Assembly: GCA_049516155.1 (NCBI GenBank) | Contig: JBEKTJ010000014.1 | Span: 12,211-76,210 of the forward strand | Direction of reading: 5' to 3' | DNA length: 64,000 nt | From: Bog-159 sp049516155 | GTDB taxonomy: Bacteria > Acidobacteriota > Terriglobia > Bryobacterales > Bryobacteraceae | Shown here: piece after piece, positions 48,436 through 57,548 of the stretch | How positions within the stretch are numbered: position 1 is the stretch's first letter | Layout: every line of letters starts with the position of its first letter | The notes under the pieces: model-generated | Database searches by the model: none | What the model was told of the DNA's origin: nothing | The model's input: the letters and a program-made list of their open reading frames with translations, nothing else | Program-made: the position numbers and the translations under genes

Positions 48436-49629
48436 ATGCGCTTCGTGCCGCGATCTATCCAGCCCGCTGTCCGTGAGGCGGCCCGCAGCTTCCCCGCGGT
48501 GGTGGTGACGGGGCCGCGCCGGACTGGAAAAACTACCCTATTGCGGCGCCTCTTTCCGCGCGCCGGCTACGTGCTTCTGGAAGACCCCGATGTGCAGGCA
48601 CGCGCGCGTGCGGACCCTCGCGCCCTGATCGACGAACTCAAGGTTCCGGTGTTATTCGATGAGATCCAGAATGCGCCGGAGTTGCTCGCCTACATCCGCA
48701 CGCGAGTCGACCAGACCCCTCGCAAGACAGGACAGTGGCTGTTCACTGGCTCGCAGGAGGCGCCACTGATGCAAGGTGTCTCCGAGTCGATGGCCGGCCG
48801 CGCCGCCATCCTGCAGTTGCTGCCGTTCAGCCTAGGCGAGACGGACCGAGTCAGCCTGCTGCACGGAGGCTATCCGGATGTGGTGGCACGTCCCGGCGGC
48901 CGTCGACTGTGGTTCAGTTCCTATATCCAGACATATCTCGAACGCGACGTGCGTTCCGTCACCAATGTTCGCGACCTGGCGACATTCCGACGCTTTCTCG
49001 CGATGTTGGCAAGCCGCCACGGCCAAGTCTTGAACAAGACCGACCTAGCCGCTCCGCTCGGTGTTTCGGTTCCGACAATCGGCGACTGGCTGCACGTCCT
49101 GGAGATCACGGGTCAAATCATGCTTGTACCGCCGTACTTCGAGAATTTCGGCAAACGGCTCATCAAATCGCCCAAAGTGTATCTGGGGGATTCGGGGCTG
49201 GCTTGCTACCTGCTCGGGATCGCCTCCCAAGCCGAGTTGGACCGCTCTCCCTTTCTCGGCGCTCTATTCGAGGGATACGTGGCCGCCGAAATCCTGAAGA
49301 GCCAGGTGAACCGCGGCCGCCGTAAAGAACTGTACCATTTTCGCGATCAGCAGGGATTGGAGGTGGATTTCCTATTTCCAGCCGCGGGCGGCGGCCTGTG
49401 GATGGTGGAGTGCAAGGCGTCCAAGACCGTTCGGCCGGCTATGGCTGCGCCGCTTGAGTCCTTGCGTCGCTCGATCGGCGATCATGGGCCGGTTCGGATG
49501 ACCGTGGTGCATCGCGCGTCGGCCACTGCGCCGCCGAGCCGTGGAGTGGCGCCGGGGGTGGAGGCGCTGAATGTGCTGGCCTTCGTGGAGGCTTTGGAGG
49601 GAGGGCCGCGGGGCCGAGGGGGCAGATGA
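48436..49629 (+). CDS. ATPase with DUF4143 domain
   Basis: 397 residues. AAA-type domain with Walker A VVTGPRRTGKTTLL and Walker B VLFDEIQNAPELL, then TGSQEAPLMQGVSESMAGR, and a C-terminal DUF4143 region (FLAMLASRHGQVLNKTDLA, GLACYLLGI, ENFGKRLIKSPKVYLGDSG, LYHFRDQQGLEVDFLF, a PD-(D/E)XK-like motif). Widespread in bacteria and archaea, often sporadic and possibly acquired. Function unresolved; toxin-antitoxin-like or DNA-linked roles are proposed for the family. Confidence 0.92.
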   Translation: MRFVPRSIQPAVREAARSFPAVVVTGPRRTGKTTLLRRLFPRAGYVLLEDPDVQARARADPRALIDELKVPVLFDEIQNAPELLAYIRTRVDQTPRKTGQWLFTGSQEAPLMQGVSESMAGRAAILQLLPFSLGETDRVSLLHGGYPDVVARPGGRRLWFSSYIQTYLERDVRSVTNVRDLATFRRFLAMLASRHGQVLNKTDLAAPLGVSVPTIGDWLHVLEITGQIMLVPPYFENFGKRLIKSPKVYLGDSGLACYLLGIASQAELDRSPFLGALFEGYVAAEILKSQVNRGRRKELYHFRDQQGLEVDFLFPAAGGGLWMVECKASKTVRPAMAAPLESLRRSIGDHGPVRMTVVHRASATAPPSRGVAPGVEALNVLAFVEALEGGPRGRGGR

Positions 49630-49692
49630 TTCGCCTGCCCGATAACCATCCTGCCGTGCCCTCGCTCTGTTAGAATGCAAGTCACCGCTACC

Positions 49693-49708
49693 GGCAGGAT
49701 TGCCTGCC
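49693..49708. repeat. Short palindrome upstream of the exported-protein gene
   Basis: GGCAGGATTGCCTGCC, an imperfect palindrome related to GGGGCAATCCTGCCC at 33973-33987 (reverse complement). Lies 22 nt before the next start codon. Confidence 0.45.
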
Positions 49709-49729
49709 TTCCGGAGACGGAGAATCGAA

Positions 49730-50179
49730 ATGAGAGATCTACAGTTTGCGTTGCTGTTGTCAGTCTTCGCCCAGCCTTTGTTCGCCCAAGGCGCTCCGCC
49801 ACAAATAGCGCCCGACCAGCCCTACACAGTGGAGTATTACTACAAGGTGCAATGGGGGCATCAGCAGGAATTTCTGCAACTCTTTCTGAAGAATCACTAC
49901 CCGCTGCTCCGTAAGATCGTCGAGAACGGCCGTATGACCTCGGTAAAGATAGAGCAACCTGCCTATCACACCACCGAGGACGGGCGCTGGGATTACCGCG
50001 TCACGATCCGGTTCAAGAATTCCACCGTAGCGACCACAGCCAATCCCGACGAAGATCGATTGGTCCGGCAACTCTGGCCCGACCAGGAGACCTACAAGCG
50101 CGAGGAACAGCGCCGGTTCGAAATTCTGCTGTCCCACTGGGACCTTCCGGTGACCAATATCACACCGCCGGAAAAATAA
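49730..50179 (+). CDS. Exported protein of unknown function
   Basis: 149 residues from ATG 49730 with a signal peptide (LQFALLLSVFAQPLFAQ). The mature part (YTVEYYYKVQWGHQQEFLQL, NHYPLLRKIVENGRMTSVKI, HTTEDGRWDYRVTIRFKN) resembles a dimeric alpha/beta-barrel fold in pattern, but I cannot name a family. Converges on leuS with adjacent stop codons. Confidence 0.65.
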   Translation: MRDLQFALLLSVFAQPLFAQGAPPQIAPDQPYTVEYYYKVQWGHQQEFLQLFLKNHYPLLRKIVENGRMTSVKIEQPAYHTTEDGRWDYRVTIRFKNSTVATTANPDEDRLVRQLWPDQETYKREEQRRFEILLSHWDLPVTNITPPEK

Positions 50180-52636
50180 TCAAGGCCGCACGACGATATT
50201 GACCAACCTGTCGGGCACCACGATCGTCTTCACGATCTGCTTGCCAACGATGAATGGGCGGACTTTGGGGTCCTCCAGGGCGCGCGCTGTGAGTACCTCG
50301 GCAGGCGTTCCGAACGGCGCGTAAGTATGACTGCGCAATTTGCCGTTTACCTGCACCACGATTTCTGCGAGATCCTCTTTGGCCAGTTCGGGATCGAAGG
50401 CGGGCCAGGTTTCACGGAAGACAGGTCCATCGTGGCCAAGTTCCTCCCAAATTTCCTGGGCCAAGTAAGGCGCGAACGGTCCCAGCAGCAGCGTGAGCTT
50501 CTCCAGTACCTCGGCCACGGTGGCGCCCGAGAGCCGCGGCTCTTCGTCAACCACGTCGTTCAGCAATTCCATGATGCCGGAGATAGAAGTATTGAAATGC
50601 CAGCGCGATTCGAAATCTTCCGTGATCTTGCGGATGGTCTGGTGCAGCTTGCGCAGAATCTTGCGGTCGGCTTCGGGCGCGCCGCCAACACCGCCTGCGC
50701 GCGCGCGTTCCACATTGCGCGTCGCGAACCGGTACACGCGCCCCAAGAAACGGTGGATGCCTTCAGCGCGTTCGTCGCGCCAGTCCACCTCCTTTTCCGG
50801 CGGGCCGGCGAAGAGAATGAACAGGCGCGCGGTGTCCGCGCCATAGCGGTCGGCCAGCGAATCGGCGCCCACCACGTTGTTCTTGGATTTGGACATCTTG
50901 GCGCCGTCGGCGATGACCATGCCTTGGGTGAAAAGCCGCTTCACCGGCTCCGAGTTGGCGATGAGGCCGATATCGCGCATCATCTTGGTAAAGAAGCGCG
51001 AATAGATCAGGTGCAGGATGGCGTGCTCCACGCCGCCGATATATTGATCGATCTCAAACCAGTAGGCAATCTTCGCGGGATCGAAAGGCATGCCATCGTT
51101 GTGCGCATCGCAGTAGCGGTAGAAATACCAGGACGAATCGACGAAGGTGTCCATGGTATCGGTCTCGCGGCGCGCTGGACCGTTGCATCGCGGACATTTC
51201 ACATTGACGAACTCGGATACTTCTTCGAGAGGCGAAAGGCCCGTGCCGGTGAACTGCACGTTCAGCGGCAGCACCACGGGCAGATCGCTCTCCGGCACGG
51301 GAACGACGCCGCAGGCGGCGCAATGGATTACCGGAATGGGCGTGCCCCAGTAACGCTGCCGCGAGACGCCCCAGTCCTTGATGCGAAACGTAACCGCGGC
51401 TTTGCCAAAGCCTTCCGCCTCGGCCTTGGCGTTCATGCGGCGGCGGGCTTCCGCGCTGGGCAGGCCGGACCATTCACCGGAATTCTCCACCACGCCGTCA
51501 TCCGTGAAGGCGGTTTGCATGCCATCCACTTGCGCGAGTTCTCCATCCTCCGGGCGGATCACCGGACGTACCGCGATGCCGTACTTCGTGCAGAATTCAA
51601 AATCGCGCTCGTCGTGCGCGGGCACGGCCATGATCGCGCCCGTGCCATAGCCCATCAGGACGAAGTTGCCGATCCAGACTGGCGCCCGATCGCCGCTATA
51701 CGGGTTGATGGCGTAGTGTCCGGTGAAGAAACCTTCCTTGACGATATCGCCGGGACCGGCGTTCGCGCGTGCGTCGACCATGGCCTTGGCGCGCGCCTGC
51801 CCTTCGCCGTCGAGCAACTGCGCGGCGAGAGGATGCTCCGGCGCCAGGATCACGCAGGTCGCGCCGAAGATAGTGTCCACGCGCGTGGTGAACACGCGCA
51901 CGGAGATGTCCGCGTTTTCGAGGCGGAAATCGACTTCGGCGCCCTCCGAGCGGCCGATCCAGTTGCGTTGCATGGTGAGCACGCGCTCGGGCCAGCCGCC
52001 CTCAAGATTGGCGATGTCGCGCAGCAATTCGTCCGCATAGTCGGTGATGCGCAGGAACCACTGCTCCAGCGCGCGTTGCTCCACGGGCGTATCGTCGTGC
52101 CGCCAGCAGCAGCCGTCGACCACCTGCTCGTTGGCCAGCACAGTGCAACACTTCGGGCACCAGTTCACTAGCGCCTTCTTGCGATAGGCCGTGCCGCGCT
52201 CCAGCATTTTGAGGAAGAACCACTGGTTCCAGCGGTAGTATTCCGGCTCGCAGGTGGAGACTTCGCGGTCCCAGTCGTAGCTGAATCCGAAGCGCCGGTG
52301 GGTCTTCTTCATGGCGGCGATGTTCTGCAAGGTCCAGTCGCGCGGATGCCGTTTGTTGGCGATGGCGGCGTTTTCGGCGGGCAGGCCGAAGGCGTCCCAG
52401 CCCATGGGGTGCAGCACGTTGAAGCCGCGCATCCACTTATAGCGCGCCAGCGCGTCGCCGATCGAGTAATTGCGGATATGGCCGATGTGCAGCGTGCCGC
52501 TGGGGTAGGGCAGCATCTCCAGCACGTAGTACTTGGGGCGCGTGGAATTCTCCTCCGCCTTGTAGAAGGTGGCGTTCTGCCACCGCGCGTGCCATTTCAA
52601 CTCGATCTGGTTGTGGTCGTACGGCTTTTCGGGCAT
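50180..52636 (-). CDS. leuS: Leucyl-tRNA synthetase
   Basis: 818 residues, bacterial type. HIGH motif at His50-His53 (PYPSGTLHIGHIRNY), CP1 editing domain (~220-400, with TTRVDTIFGAT and AVPAHDERD), KMSKS at Lys580 (DGAKMSKSKNN), and the anticodon domain (FNTSISGIMELLND, LLGPFAPYLAQEIWEELG). Four Cys in CPKC and related positions suggest a zinc module, plus a second CPRC. Complete and normal length. Its start overlaps the end of nfo by 40 nt. Confidence 0.98.
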   Translation of the reverse strand: MPEKPYDHNQIELKWHARWQNATFYKAEENSTRPKYYVLEMLPYPSGTLHIGHIRNYSIGDALARYKWMRGFNVLHPMGWDAFGLPAENAAIANKRHPRDWTLQNIAAMKKTHRRFGFSYDWDREVSTCEPEYYRWNQWFFLKMLERGTAYRKKALVNWCPKCCTVLANEQVVDGCCWRHDDTPVEQRALEQWFLRITDYADELLRDIANLEGGWPERVLTMQRNWIGRSEGAEVDFRLENADISVRVFTTRVDTIFGATCVILAPEHPLAAQLLDGEGQARAKAMVDARANAGPGDIVKEGFFTGHYAINPYSGDRAPVWIGNFVLMGYGTGAIMAVPAHDERDFEFCTKYGIAVRPVIRPEDGELAQVDGMQTAFTDDGVVENSGEWSGLPSAEARRRMNAKAEAEGFGKAAVTFRIKDWGVSRQRYWGTPIPVIHCAACGVVPVPESDLPVVLPLNVQFTGTGLSPLEEVSEFVNVKCPRCNGPARRETDTMDTFVDSSWYFYRYCDAHNDGMPFDPAKIAYWFEIDQYIGGVEHAILHLIYSRFFTKMMRDIGLIANSEPVKRLFTQGMVIADGAKMSKSKNNVVGADSLADRYGADTARLFILFAGPPEKEVDWRDERAEGIHRFLGRVYRFATRNVERARAGGVGGAPEADRKILRKLHQTIRKITEDFESRWHFNTSISGIMELLNDVVDEEPRLSGATVAEVLEKLTLLLGPFAPYLAQEIWEELGHDGPVFRETWPAFDPELAKEDLAEIVVQVNGKLRSHTYAPFGTPAEVLTARALEDPKVRPFIVGKQIVKTIVVPDRLVNIVVRP

Positions 52637-53484
52637 AGCTCCTTTAATTTTTCCAGATTGCGACGGTCGTCGCCATCGTGCTCCACCGGGGTCTCCAGGA
52701 TGAACGGCTTTTGGCGCAGTTTGGGATGCGCCAGGATGCGGCGGAATGCGTCGTTGCCGATGTGTCCCTCTCCAATGTTCGCATGCCGGTCAACATGCGA
52801 GCCGAGGGGCGCCTTCGAATCGTTGGCATGCAAGAGCTTCACGTGGTCAATGCCCAATACGCGGACGACCTGCCCGATAGTCTCGCGCAGTCCAGCTTCG
52901 GTTGAGATGTCGTAACCGGCGGCCAGCAAATGGCAGGTGTCCAGGCAATAACCCACCGGCACGTCCGTGACTTGGGCGGCACAGTCGCGGATGGCGCCCA
53001 GTTCTTCAAAGCGGCCTCCGATCTGCGCTCCACAGCCCACGGTGTTTTCCAGGAGCACAGTCACTCCCGCCTTCATCATGTCCGCGGCGTCCGCGGCGGC
53101 TTCGCGCAAACCCAGCACGAATGCCGCGATGCCTTCCTCCAGCGACTGACTTTTGTAACTGCCCGGATGGAGAACAACGTATTCAGCGCCTACGGCCGCG
53201 GCGCGCTGCAGTTCTCCGCGAAAAGAGGCAATCGACCGGGCGCGGATGGCCGGGTCCGCCGATGCGAGGTTCACCAGATAGTTCACATGGATGGCGAGCG
53301 GATATAGATCGAGCCGCTCGCGGGCGCGCTGTAACGATCGGATCTGCTCAAGGCTAGGCGACGATGCGCGCCACATCCGCGGGCTGGACGAGAAAATCTG
53401 GAAGGTATTGGCGCCCAACTCGGATGCTTTCAGTGCGGCGTTTTCGAGCGAGGCCGCTATGGATGTGTGTATCCCGATGCGCAG
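52597..53484 (-). CDS. nfo: Deoxyribonuclease IV (AP endonuclease)
   Basis: About 295 residues. Endonuclease IV family: RIGIHTSIAASLENAALKAS, NTFQIFSSSPRMW, AIHVNYLVNLAS, YVVLHPGSYK, VLLENTVGCG, PVGYCLDTCHLLAAGYD, LLHANDSKAPLGSHVDRHANIGEGHIG and FILETPVEHDG supply the three-zinc site. The family N-terminus (M/L-RIGIHTS) begins at CTG 53484; no ATG, GTG or TTG is in frame nearby, so a CTG start is inferred. The C-terminus runs into leuS. Confidence 0.9.
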   Translation of the reverse strand: MRIGIHTSIAASLENAALKASELGANTFQIFSSSPRMWRASSPSLEQIRSLQRARERLDLYPLAIHVNYLVNLASADPAIRARSIASFRGELQRAAAVGAEYVVLHPGSYKSQSLEEGIAAFVLGLREAAADAADMMKAGVTVLLENTVGCGAQIGGRFEELGAIRDCAAQVTDVPVGYCLDTCHLLAAGYDISTEAGLRETIGQVVRVLGIDHVKLLHANDSKAPLGSHVDRHANIGEGHIGNDAFRRILAHPKLRQKPFILETPVEHDGDDRRNLEKLKELCPKSRTTTTRSS

Positions 53485-53593
53485 ATTATTATGGTAACAA
53501 GGCCGCGTGTGGGTGGCGGTGCAACGGCGGTCTGGACGTCCTAATACGCTTGATCTGTAACAATGCCGGCCCTGGGCGCAAGCGCTAAGGCCA

Positions 53594-54775
53594 TCACGCT
53601 TCCCACTTCGCGACCACCGCGCTGGCGAGGCAGTTGCCAATGACGTTGACCGAGGTGCGGGCCATGTCCATCAGCGCGTCGATGCCCAGCAGCACCGCCA
53701 CGCCTTCCATCGGCAGATGGAACGTCGAAAGCGTACCGGCCAGGATTACCAGCGCGGCGCGCGGCACCCCGGCCACTCCCTTGCTGGTCAGCATCAGGGT
53801 CAACATCATCAGCAGTTGCTGGCCGAAGGTCAGGTTCACTCCCGCGGCCTGCGCCACAAAAACAGAAGCCAGCGAGAGATACAGCGTGGTGCCATCCAGA
53901 TTGAAGCTGTAGCCGGTGGGAATCACGAATGCCACGATATGTTTCGGCACCCCGAAGCGCTCCATATTCTCCAACGCAAGCGGCAGGGCGGCTTCGCTGG
54001 ATGCGGTGGAGAAGGCGATCAGAAACGGCTCGCGCACGGCGCGGTAGAAGGGCGCCAGCGGGATGCGTACCAGCAGCACCACGGCCCCCAGCACCAGCCC
54101 CACGAATAGCACTTGCGCAACGTACATGGTGAGAATCAGCTTGCCCAACCCGAATAGAACCCCGAAGCCCTTGCTGCCCACGGTGACCGCGATGGCCGCG
54201 CCCACGCCCAGCGGCGCAAGATACATGACGTAGCGCGTGTAGCGGAACATCACCTCGGCCAACGATTCGCAGAAGGCCACCACCGGCTTGGCCTTGGCGC
54301 ACACCGCGGCGCAAGCCGCGCCGAACAGGAACGCGAAGACCACGATTTCGAGCACATCGCCGCGGGCCATGGCGTCGACGATGCTGGCCGGGAACACATG
54401 CTCGATAATGGCGCCCGCGCTCGGCGGCGGTTGCGGCGAAGCGGCCTCGGCGGAAGTCTGCGCCAGCTTCATGCCCGCTCCGGGACGCACCAGGTTCACG
54501 GCGGCGAGCCCTAGAAACAGCGCGAACGTGGTGACGATTTCGAAATAGACGATGGCTTTCAGGCCGATGCGGCCCATGCGCTTCAGGTCGCCGCCGCCGG
54601 CGATACCGAACACCAGCGTGCCGAAGATCAGGGGAGCGATTATGGAGCGGATCAGCCGCAGAAAGATGGCGCTGACGGGCCCGAGCTGCCGCGCCACGCC
54701 CGGCGCGAACGCGCCCAAAGCCACACCCGCGGCCATGCCGATGAAGATCCAGGCAGTCAGCGAGAGGCGCTTCAA
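53594..54775 (-). CDS. Dicarboxylate/amino acid:cation symporter (DAACS family)
   Basis: 393 residues from TTG 54775, which overlaps the nadK stop as TTGA. Glutamate/dicarboxylate transporter features: SAIFLRLIRSIIAPLIFGTLV, the serine-rich hairpin AFSTASSEAALPLAL, NLDGTTLYLSLASVFVAQA (NMDGT-like motif with Leu for Met), TSKGVAGVPRAALVILAGTL. Eight helices with two re-entrant loops expected. Substrate unknown: aspartate, glutamate or C4-dicarboxylates. Confidence 0.92.
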   Translation of the reverse strand: MKRLSLTAWIFIGMAAGVALGAFAPGVARQLGPVSAIFLRLIRSIIAPLIFGTLVFGIAGGGDLKRMGRIGLKAIVYFEIVTTFALFLGLAAVNLVRPGAGMKLAQTSAEAASPQPPPSAGAIIEHVFPASIVDAMARGDVLEIVVFAFLFGAACAAVCAKAKPVVAFCESLAEVMFRYTRYVMYLAPLGVGAAIAVTVGSKGFGVLFGLGKLILTMYVAQVLFVGLVLGAVVLLVRIPLAPFYRAVREPFLIAFSTASSEAALPLALENMERFGVPKHIVAFVIPTGYSFNLDGTTLYLSLASVFVAQAAGVNLTFGQQLLMMLTLMLTSKGVAGVPRAALVILAGTLSTFHLPMEGVAVLLGIDALMDMARTSVNVIGNCLASAVVAKWEA

Positions 54776-55635
54776 CGCTCGCCCCACTTGAGCTTTTGGC
54801 GCAGCACATCGAAGAACATCATGCGCGGCGGGCGGATGAGGTGCAGCGCGTATTGGGAGCTGCGGCAGACCACGCAATCGTCCTTCTTGAGCGGCTCGCC
54901 GATCTGGCCGTCGATGGTGAGGTAGACAGACTCGTCCTCGCCGCGGCAACGGACTTCGACCTCGCTGGTTTCGGCCACCAGCACAGGACGGTAGGTCAGC
55001 ATGTGCGGGCAGATAGGCGTCAGGCAGATGGTCGGCACGGAGGGAAAGATAATGGGGCCGCCGGCGGAAAGCGAGTATGCGGTGGAGCCGGTGGGAGTCG
55101 AGACTATCAGGCCGTCGGCCTTATAGGCGCAGACGAACTGTTGGTCGACGAAGGTATCCAAGTCGATGATGCGCGCGATGGCGGCTTTGGTGAGCACCAC
55201 GTCGTTGAGCGCTTCGTAGCGCGAGACGATTGCGCCGCCGCGGCGTACTTCGGCGTGCAGAAGCTTGCGGCGGCCGATGCGATGCTCGCCGCGGAGGGCG
55301 CGCTCGAGTTCGGGATAGAGCTCATCGATCGTGATGGCGGTGAGGAAACCGAGGCCGCCCAGGTTGACGGCGAACAGGGGAATCTCGCGGTTGCCGATGG
55401 CGCGGGCGGCGGAGAGCAGCGTGCCGTCGCCGCCCAGCACGATGACGAGGTCGCAGCCTTGCGGCACTTCCTCGCGCAGCAGGCCATCGCGCCGCGCGGC
55501 GTAGGCGGCAGTGTGGACGTCATAGCGTACGCGCATGCCGCGCGTTTCGAGCCAAGCCAGCAGCTTGGGCACTACATCGACCGCGGCAGCAACGGCGGGC
55601 TTGGAGATGAGACCTACAGTTTCAATGGTGGGCAT
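54772..55635 (-). CDS. nadK: NAD kinase
   Basis: 287 residues, makes NADP. GGDGT motif at 68-72 (IVLGGDGTLLSAARA), AVNLGGLGFLT, ALNDVVLTK (NE/D motif), KADGLIVSTPTGSTAYSLSAGGPII and ICPHMLTYRPVLV. Complete. Lies in a minus-strand run xseB-ispA-tlyA-nadK-symporter; it overlaps the tlyA stop by 14 nt. Confidence 0.97.
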   Translation of the reverse strand: MPTIETVGLISKPAVAAAVDVVPKLLAWLETRGMRVRYDVHTAAYAARRDGLLREEVPQGCDLVIVLGGDGTLLSAARAIGNREIPLFAVNLGGLGFLTAITIDELYPELERALRGEHRIGRRKLLHAEVRRGGAIVSRYEALNDVVLTKAAIARIIDLDTFVDQQFVCAYKADGLIVSTPTGSTAYSLSAGGPIIFPSVPTICLTPICPHMLTYRPVLVAETSEVEVRCRGEDESVYLTIDGQIGEPLKKDDCVVCRSSQYALHLIRPPRMMFFDVLRQKLKWGER

Positions 55636-56344
55636 GGAGGAGGAACTCCCGGTTTCCTTCCGCGCCCAGAATGGGGCTTTCGATCAAGGCAGTTTTGAAT
55701 CCTAACTGGCGCATCGCATCGTCCACGCGGCGGCAGGCGGCCTGGTGCAACTCGGGTTCACGCACGATTCCACCCTTGCCCACTTGTCCCTTTCCGACTT
55801 CGAACTGGGGCTTGACAAGTATAACCATTTCTCCGCCCGGTTGTAACACCGGGCAGACGGCGGGTACGATCATCGTTGCCGAAATAAAGCTGACATCGCA
55901 GACGGCCAGATCGATCGGCTCGCCCAAGTCTTCGGGGCGCAAGTAGCGCGCGTTGATTTTCTCGTGTACGACGACGCGCGGATCGCTGCGAATCTTCCAA
56001 TCAAGCTGGCCTGCGCCAACATCCACGGCATGCACACGGGTCGCGCCCTGTTGCAGCAGGCAATCGGTGAAGCCGCCGGTGGACGCGCCGATATCCAGGC
56101 AGATACGGTCCGCCGCGCGGATGCCGAAATGGGCGAGGGCGGCGGCCAGCTTCAGGCCCCCGCGGCCGACGTATGGCGGCTGGGCGGCCACTTCGATGCC
56201 GATTTCGCCATCCACCGGCTGGCCGGGTTTGGCGGCCTTGCGGCCATCCACCCGGACCGCGCCCGCCATGATGAGCGCCTGCGCTTTTTCGCGTGTGGGA
56301 GCAAAACCGCGATCCACCAGCAGACGGTCGAGACGTGCCTTCAT
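55622..56344 (-). CDS. tlyA: TlyA family rRNA 2'-O-methyltransferase/hemolysin-like protein
   Basis: 240 residues from ATG 56344 (ATGA overlap with the prenyl synthase stop). S4 RNA-binding domain at the N-terminus (RLDRLLVDRGFAPTREKAQALIMAGAVRVDG) and an FtsJ-like methyltransferase (YVGRGGLKLAAAL, LDIGASTGGFTDCLLQ, HAVDVGAGQLDWKI, VCDVSFIS, LVKPQFEVGKGQVGKGGIVR). Family members methylate ribosomal RNA at cytidine 2'-OH. Confidence 0.94.
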   Translation of the reverse strand: MKARLDRLLVDRGFAPTREKAQALIMAGAVRVDGRKAAKPGQPVDGEIGIEVAAQPPYVGRGGLKLAAALAHFGIRAADRICLDIGASTGGFTDCLLQQGATRVHAVDVGAGQLDWKIRSDPRVVVHEKINARYLRPEDLGEPIDLAVCDVSFISATMIVPAVCPVLQPGGEMVILVKPQFEVGKGQVGKGGIVREPELHQAACRRVDDAMRQLGFKTALIESPILGAEGNREFLLHAHH

Positions 56345-57237
56345 GACTTGCGGTGCACGATCAGATCCGCCAGCTCGTGCAGCCTTTCGGCGCGCGGACC
56401 CAATGGGGCCAGGGTTTCGTGTGCGCGCTGGCACTCGATGCCGGCCATGCGCCGCGATTCTGCGACGCCGTAGACGGCGGGAAATGTGATTTTGTGCTGT
56501 TGGGCGTCTTTGCCGGCGGTCTTGCCGAGGGCTGCGGAGGATTCCTCGACGTCGAGAATGTCGTCCACGATTTGAAAGGCCAGGCCGATGTGCTCGCCGT
56601 AGCAGGAGAGCGCCTGATAGTGCGGGTCGCCGGCGCCGGCGCAGATTGCGCCCAAACGCAGACTGGCGCGCAGCAGAGCGCCGGTCTTGGCGCGATGGAT
56701 GGATTCGAGCAACGCGGCCGTGGGGGGCTGGCCTTCGCCCTCGAGATCGGCGACTTGACCGGCGATCATGCCGCCCACGGTGCCGGCGGCGGCGGCCAGT
56801 TCGGCGATCATGCGGGATTTGCGATCGGCCGGAACGGCGGGCATGGTGCCGTCGCCCGTCAGGACTTCGAAGGACAGGGTCAGCAGCGAATCGCCCGCCA
56901 GGATGGCCATGGCGTCGCCGAAGACCTTGTGGCAGGTGAGCTTGCCGCGGCGATAATCGTCGTTATCGAGGGCGGGAAGATCGTCGTGGATGAGCGAGTA
57001 AGTATGGATGAATTCGAGCGAGCAGGCGGCCGTGAAGTGCGCGTCACCGGGATCGGCGCCCGAGGCGCGCGCGGCTTCCAGGCAGAGAATGGGGCGGATG
57101 CGCTTGCCTCCGGCGAACAGGCTGTAGCGCATGGCGCGGTGGATGGTTTGGGGGTGCTGCGATTCCGGCGGCGCCAGGCGGTCGAGGTGTGCATCGACCA
57201 GTTCTTGCTGCTGCGCGAGGTAGTCGCGAAGGTTCAT
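56341..57237 (-). CDS. ispA: Polyprenyl (farnesyl/geranylgeranyl) diphosphate synthase
   Basis: 298 residues. First Asp-rich motif DDLPALDNDD (85-94) with the two-residue insertion typical of bacterial FPP synthases, KRIRPILCLEAA, CHKVFGDAMAILAGDSLLTL, GQVADLEGEG, and second Asp-rich motif QIVDDILDVEE. Product length cannot be fixed by eye; FPP is most likely. Coupled with xseB (ATGA) and tlyA (ATGA), an arrangement common around dxs, though no dxs is seen here. Confidence 0.95.
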   Translation of the reverse strand: MNLRDYLAQQQELVDAHLDRLAPPESQHPQTIHRAMRYSLFAGGKRIRPILCLEAARASGADPGDAHFTAACSLEFIHTYSLIHDDLPALDNDDYRRGKLTCHKVFGDAMAILAGDSLLTLSFEVLTGDGTMPAVPADRKSRMIAELAAAAGTVGGMIAGQVADLEGEGQPPTAALLESIHRAKTGALLRASLRLGAICAGAGDPHYQALSCYGEHIGLAFQIVDDILDVEESSAALGKTAGKDAQQHKITFPAVYGVAESRRMAGIECQRAHETLAPLGPRAERLHELADLIVHRKS

Positions 57238-57485
57238 GCTTTCTCGGGACGATAAGGCTCGGCCTGGATTTTGCCTTCCTTGCGGATCAGCATTTCGACA
57301 CGGGTTTCGGCCTCTTCCAACTGCTTGCGGCAGGTGTCGCTGAGGCGCATGCCTTTCTCGAAGAGCTCCAGGGAGCGCTCCAGCGGGAGATCGCCGCCCT
57401 CCAGTTCCTTGACGACTTTTTCCAGTTCATGAAGGCAGGCCTCGAAGGGGAGAACGGAAACGGGTGGTGCGGTGGTATCGGCCAC
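57234..57485 (-). CDS. xseB: Exodeoxyribonuclease VII small subunit
   Basis: 83 residues from GTG 57485. FEACLHELEKVVKELEGGDLPLERSLELFEKGMRL then CRKQLEEAETRVEML is the unmistakable XseB core. xseA is not in the window. First gene of the minus-strand run toward nadK. Confidence 0.95.
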   Translation of the reverse strand: MADTTAPPVSVLPFEACLHELEKVVKELEGGDLPLERSLELFEKGMRLSDTCRKQLEEAETRVEMLIRKEGKIQAEPYRPEKA

Positions 57486-57548
57486 GCACTTATTGTAACC
57501 AGTTATGCACGCTTGGGCGGCTCGAACTCGGCCGCGGATAAACGCAGA

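Noticed and set aside
48436..49629. Possible defence gene
   Set aside because: The ATPase-DUF4143 protein is sporadic but stands alone, with no nuclease or other defence partner, so a defence role is not supported.
50327..52171. Long open frame (614 codons) on the plus strand
   Set aside because: Lies entirely antisense to leuS in a GC-rich region; the His/Arg/Val-rich composition has no recognisable motif. Shadow of leuS.
53541..54809. 422-codon minus-strand frame overlapping the symporter
   Set aside because: Alternate frame of the dicarboxylate symporter; Arg/Gly-rich without motifs, while the symporter frame has clear helices and the serine-rich hairpin.
54796..55698. 300-codon plus-strand frame
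   Set aside because: Antisense to nadK, whose GGDGT and other motifs are intact.
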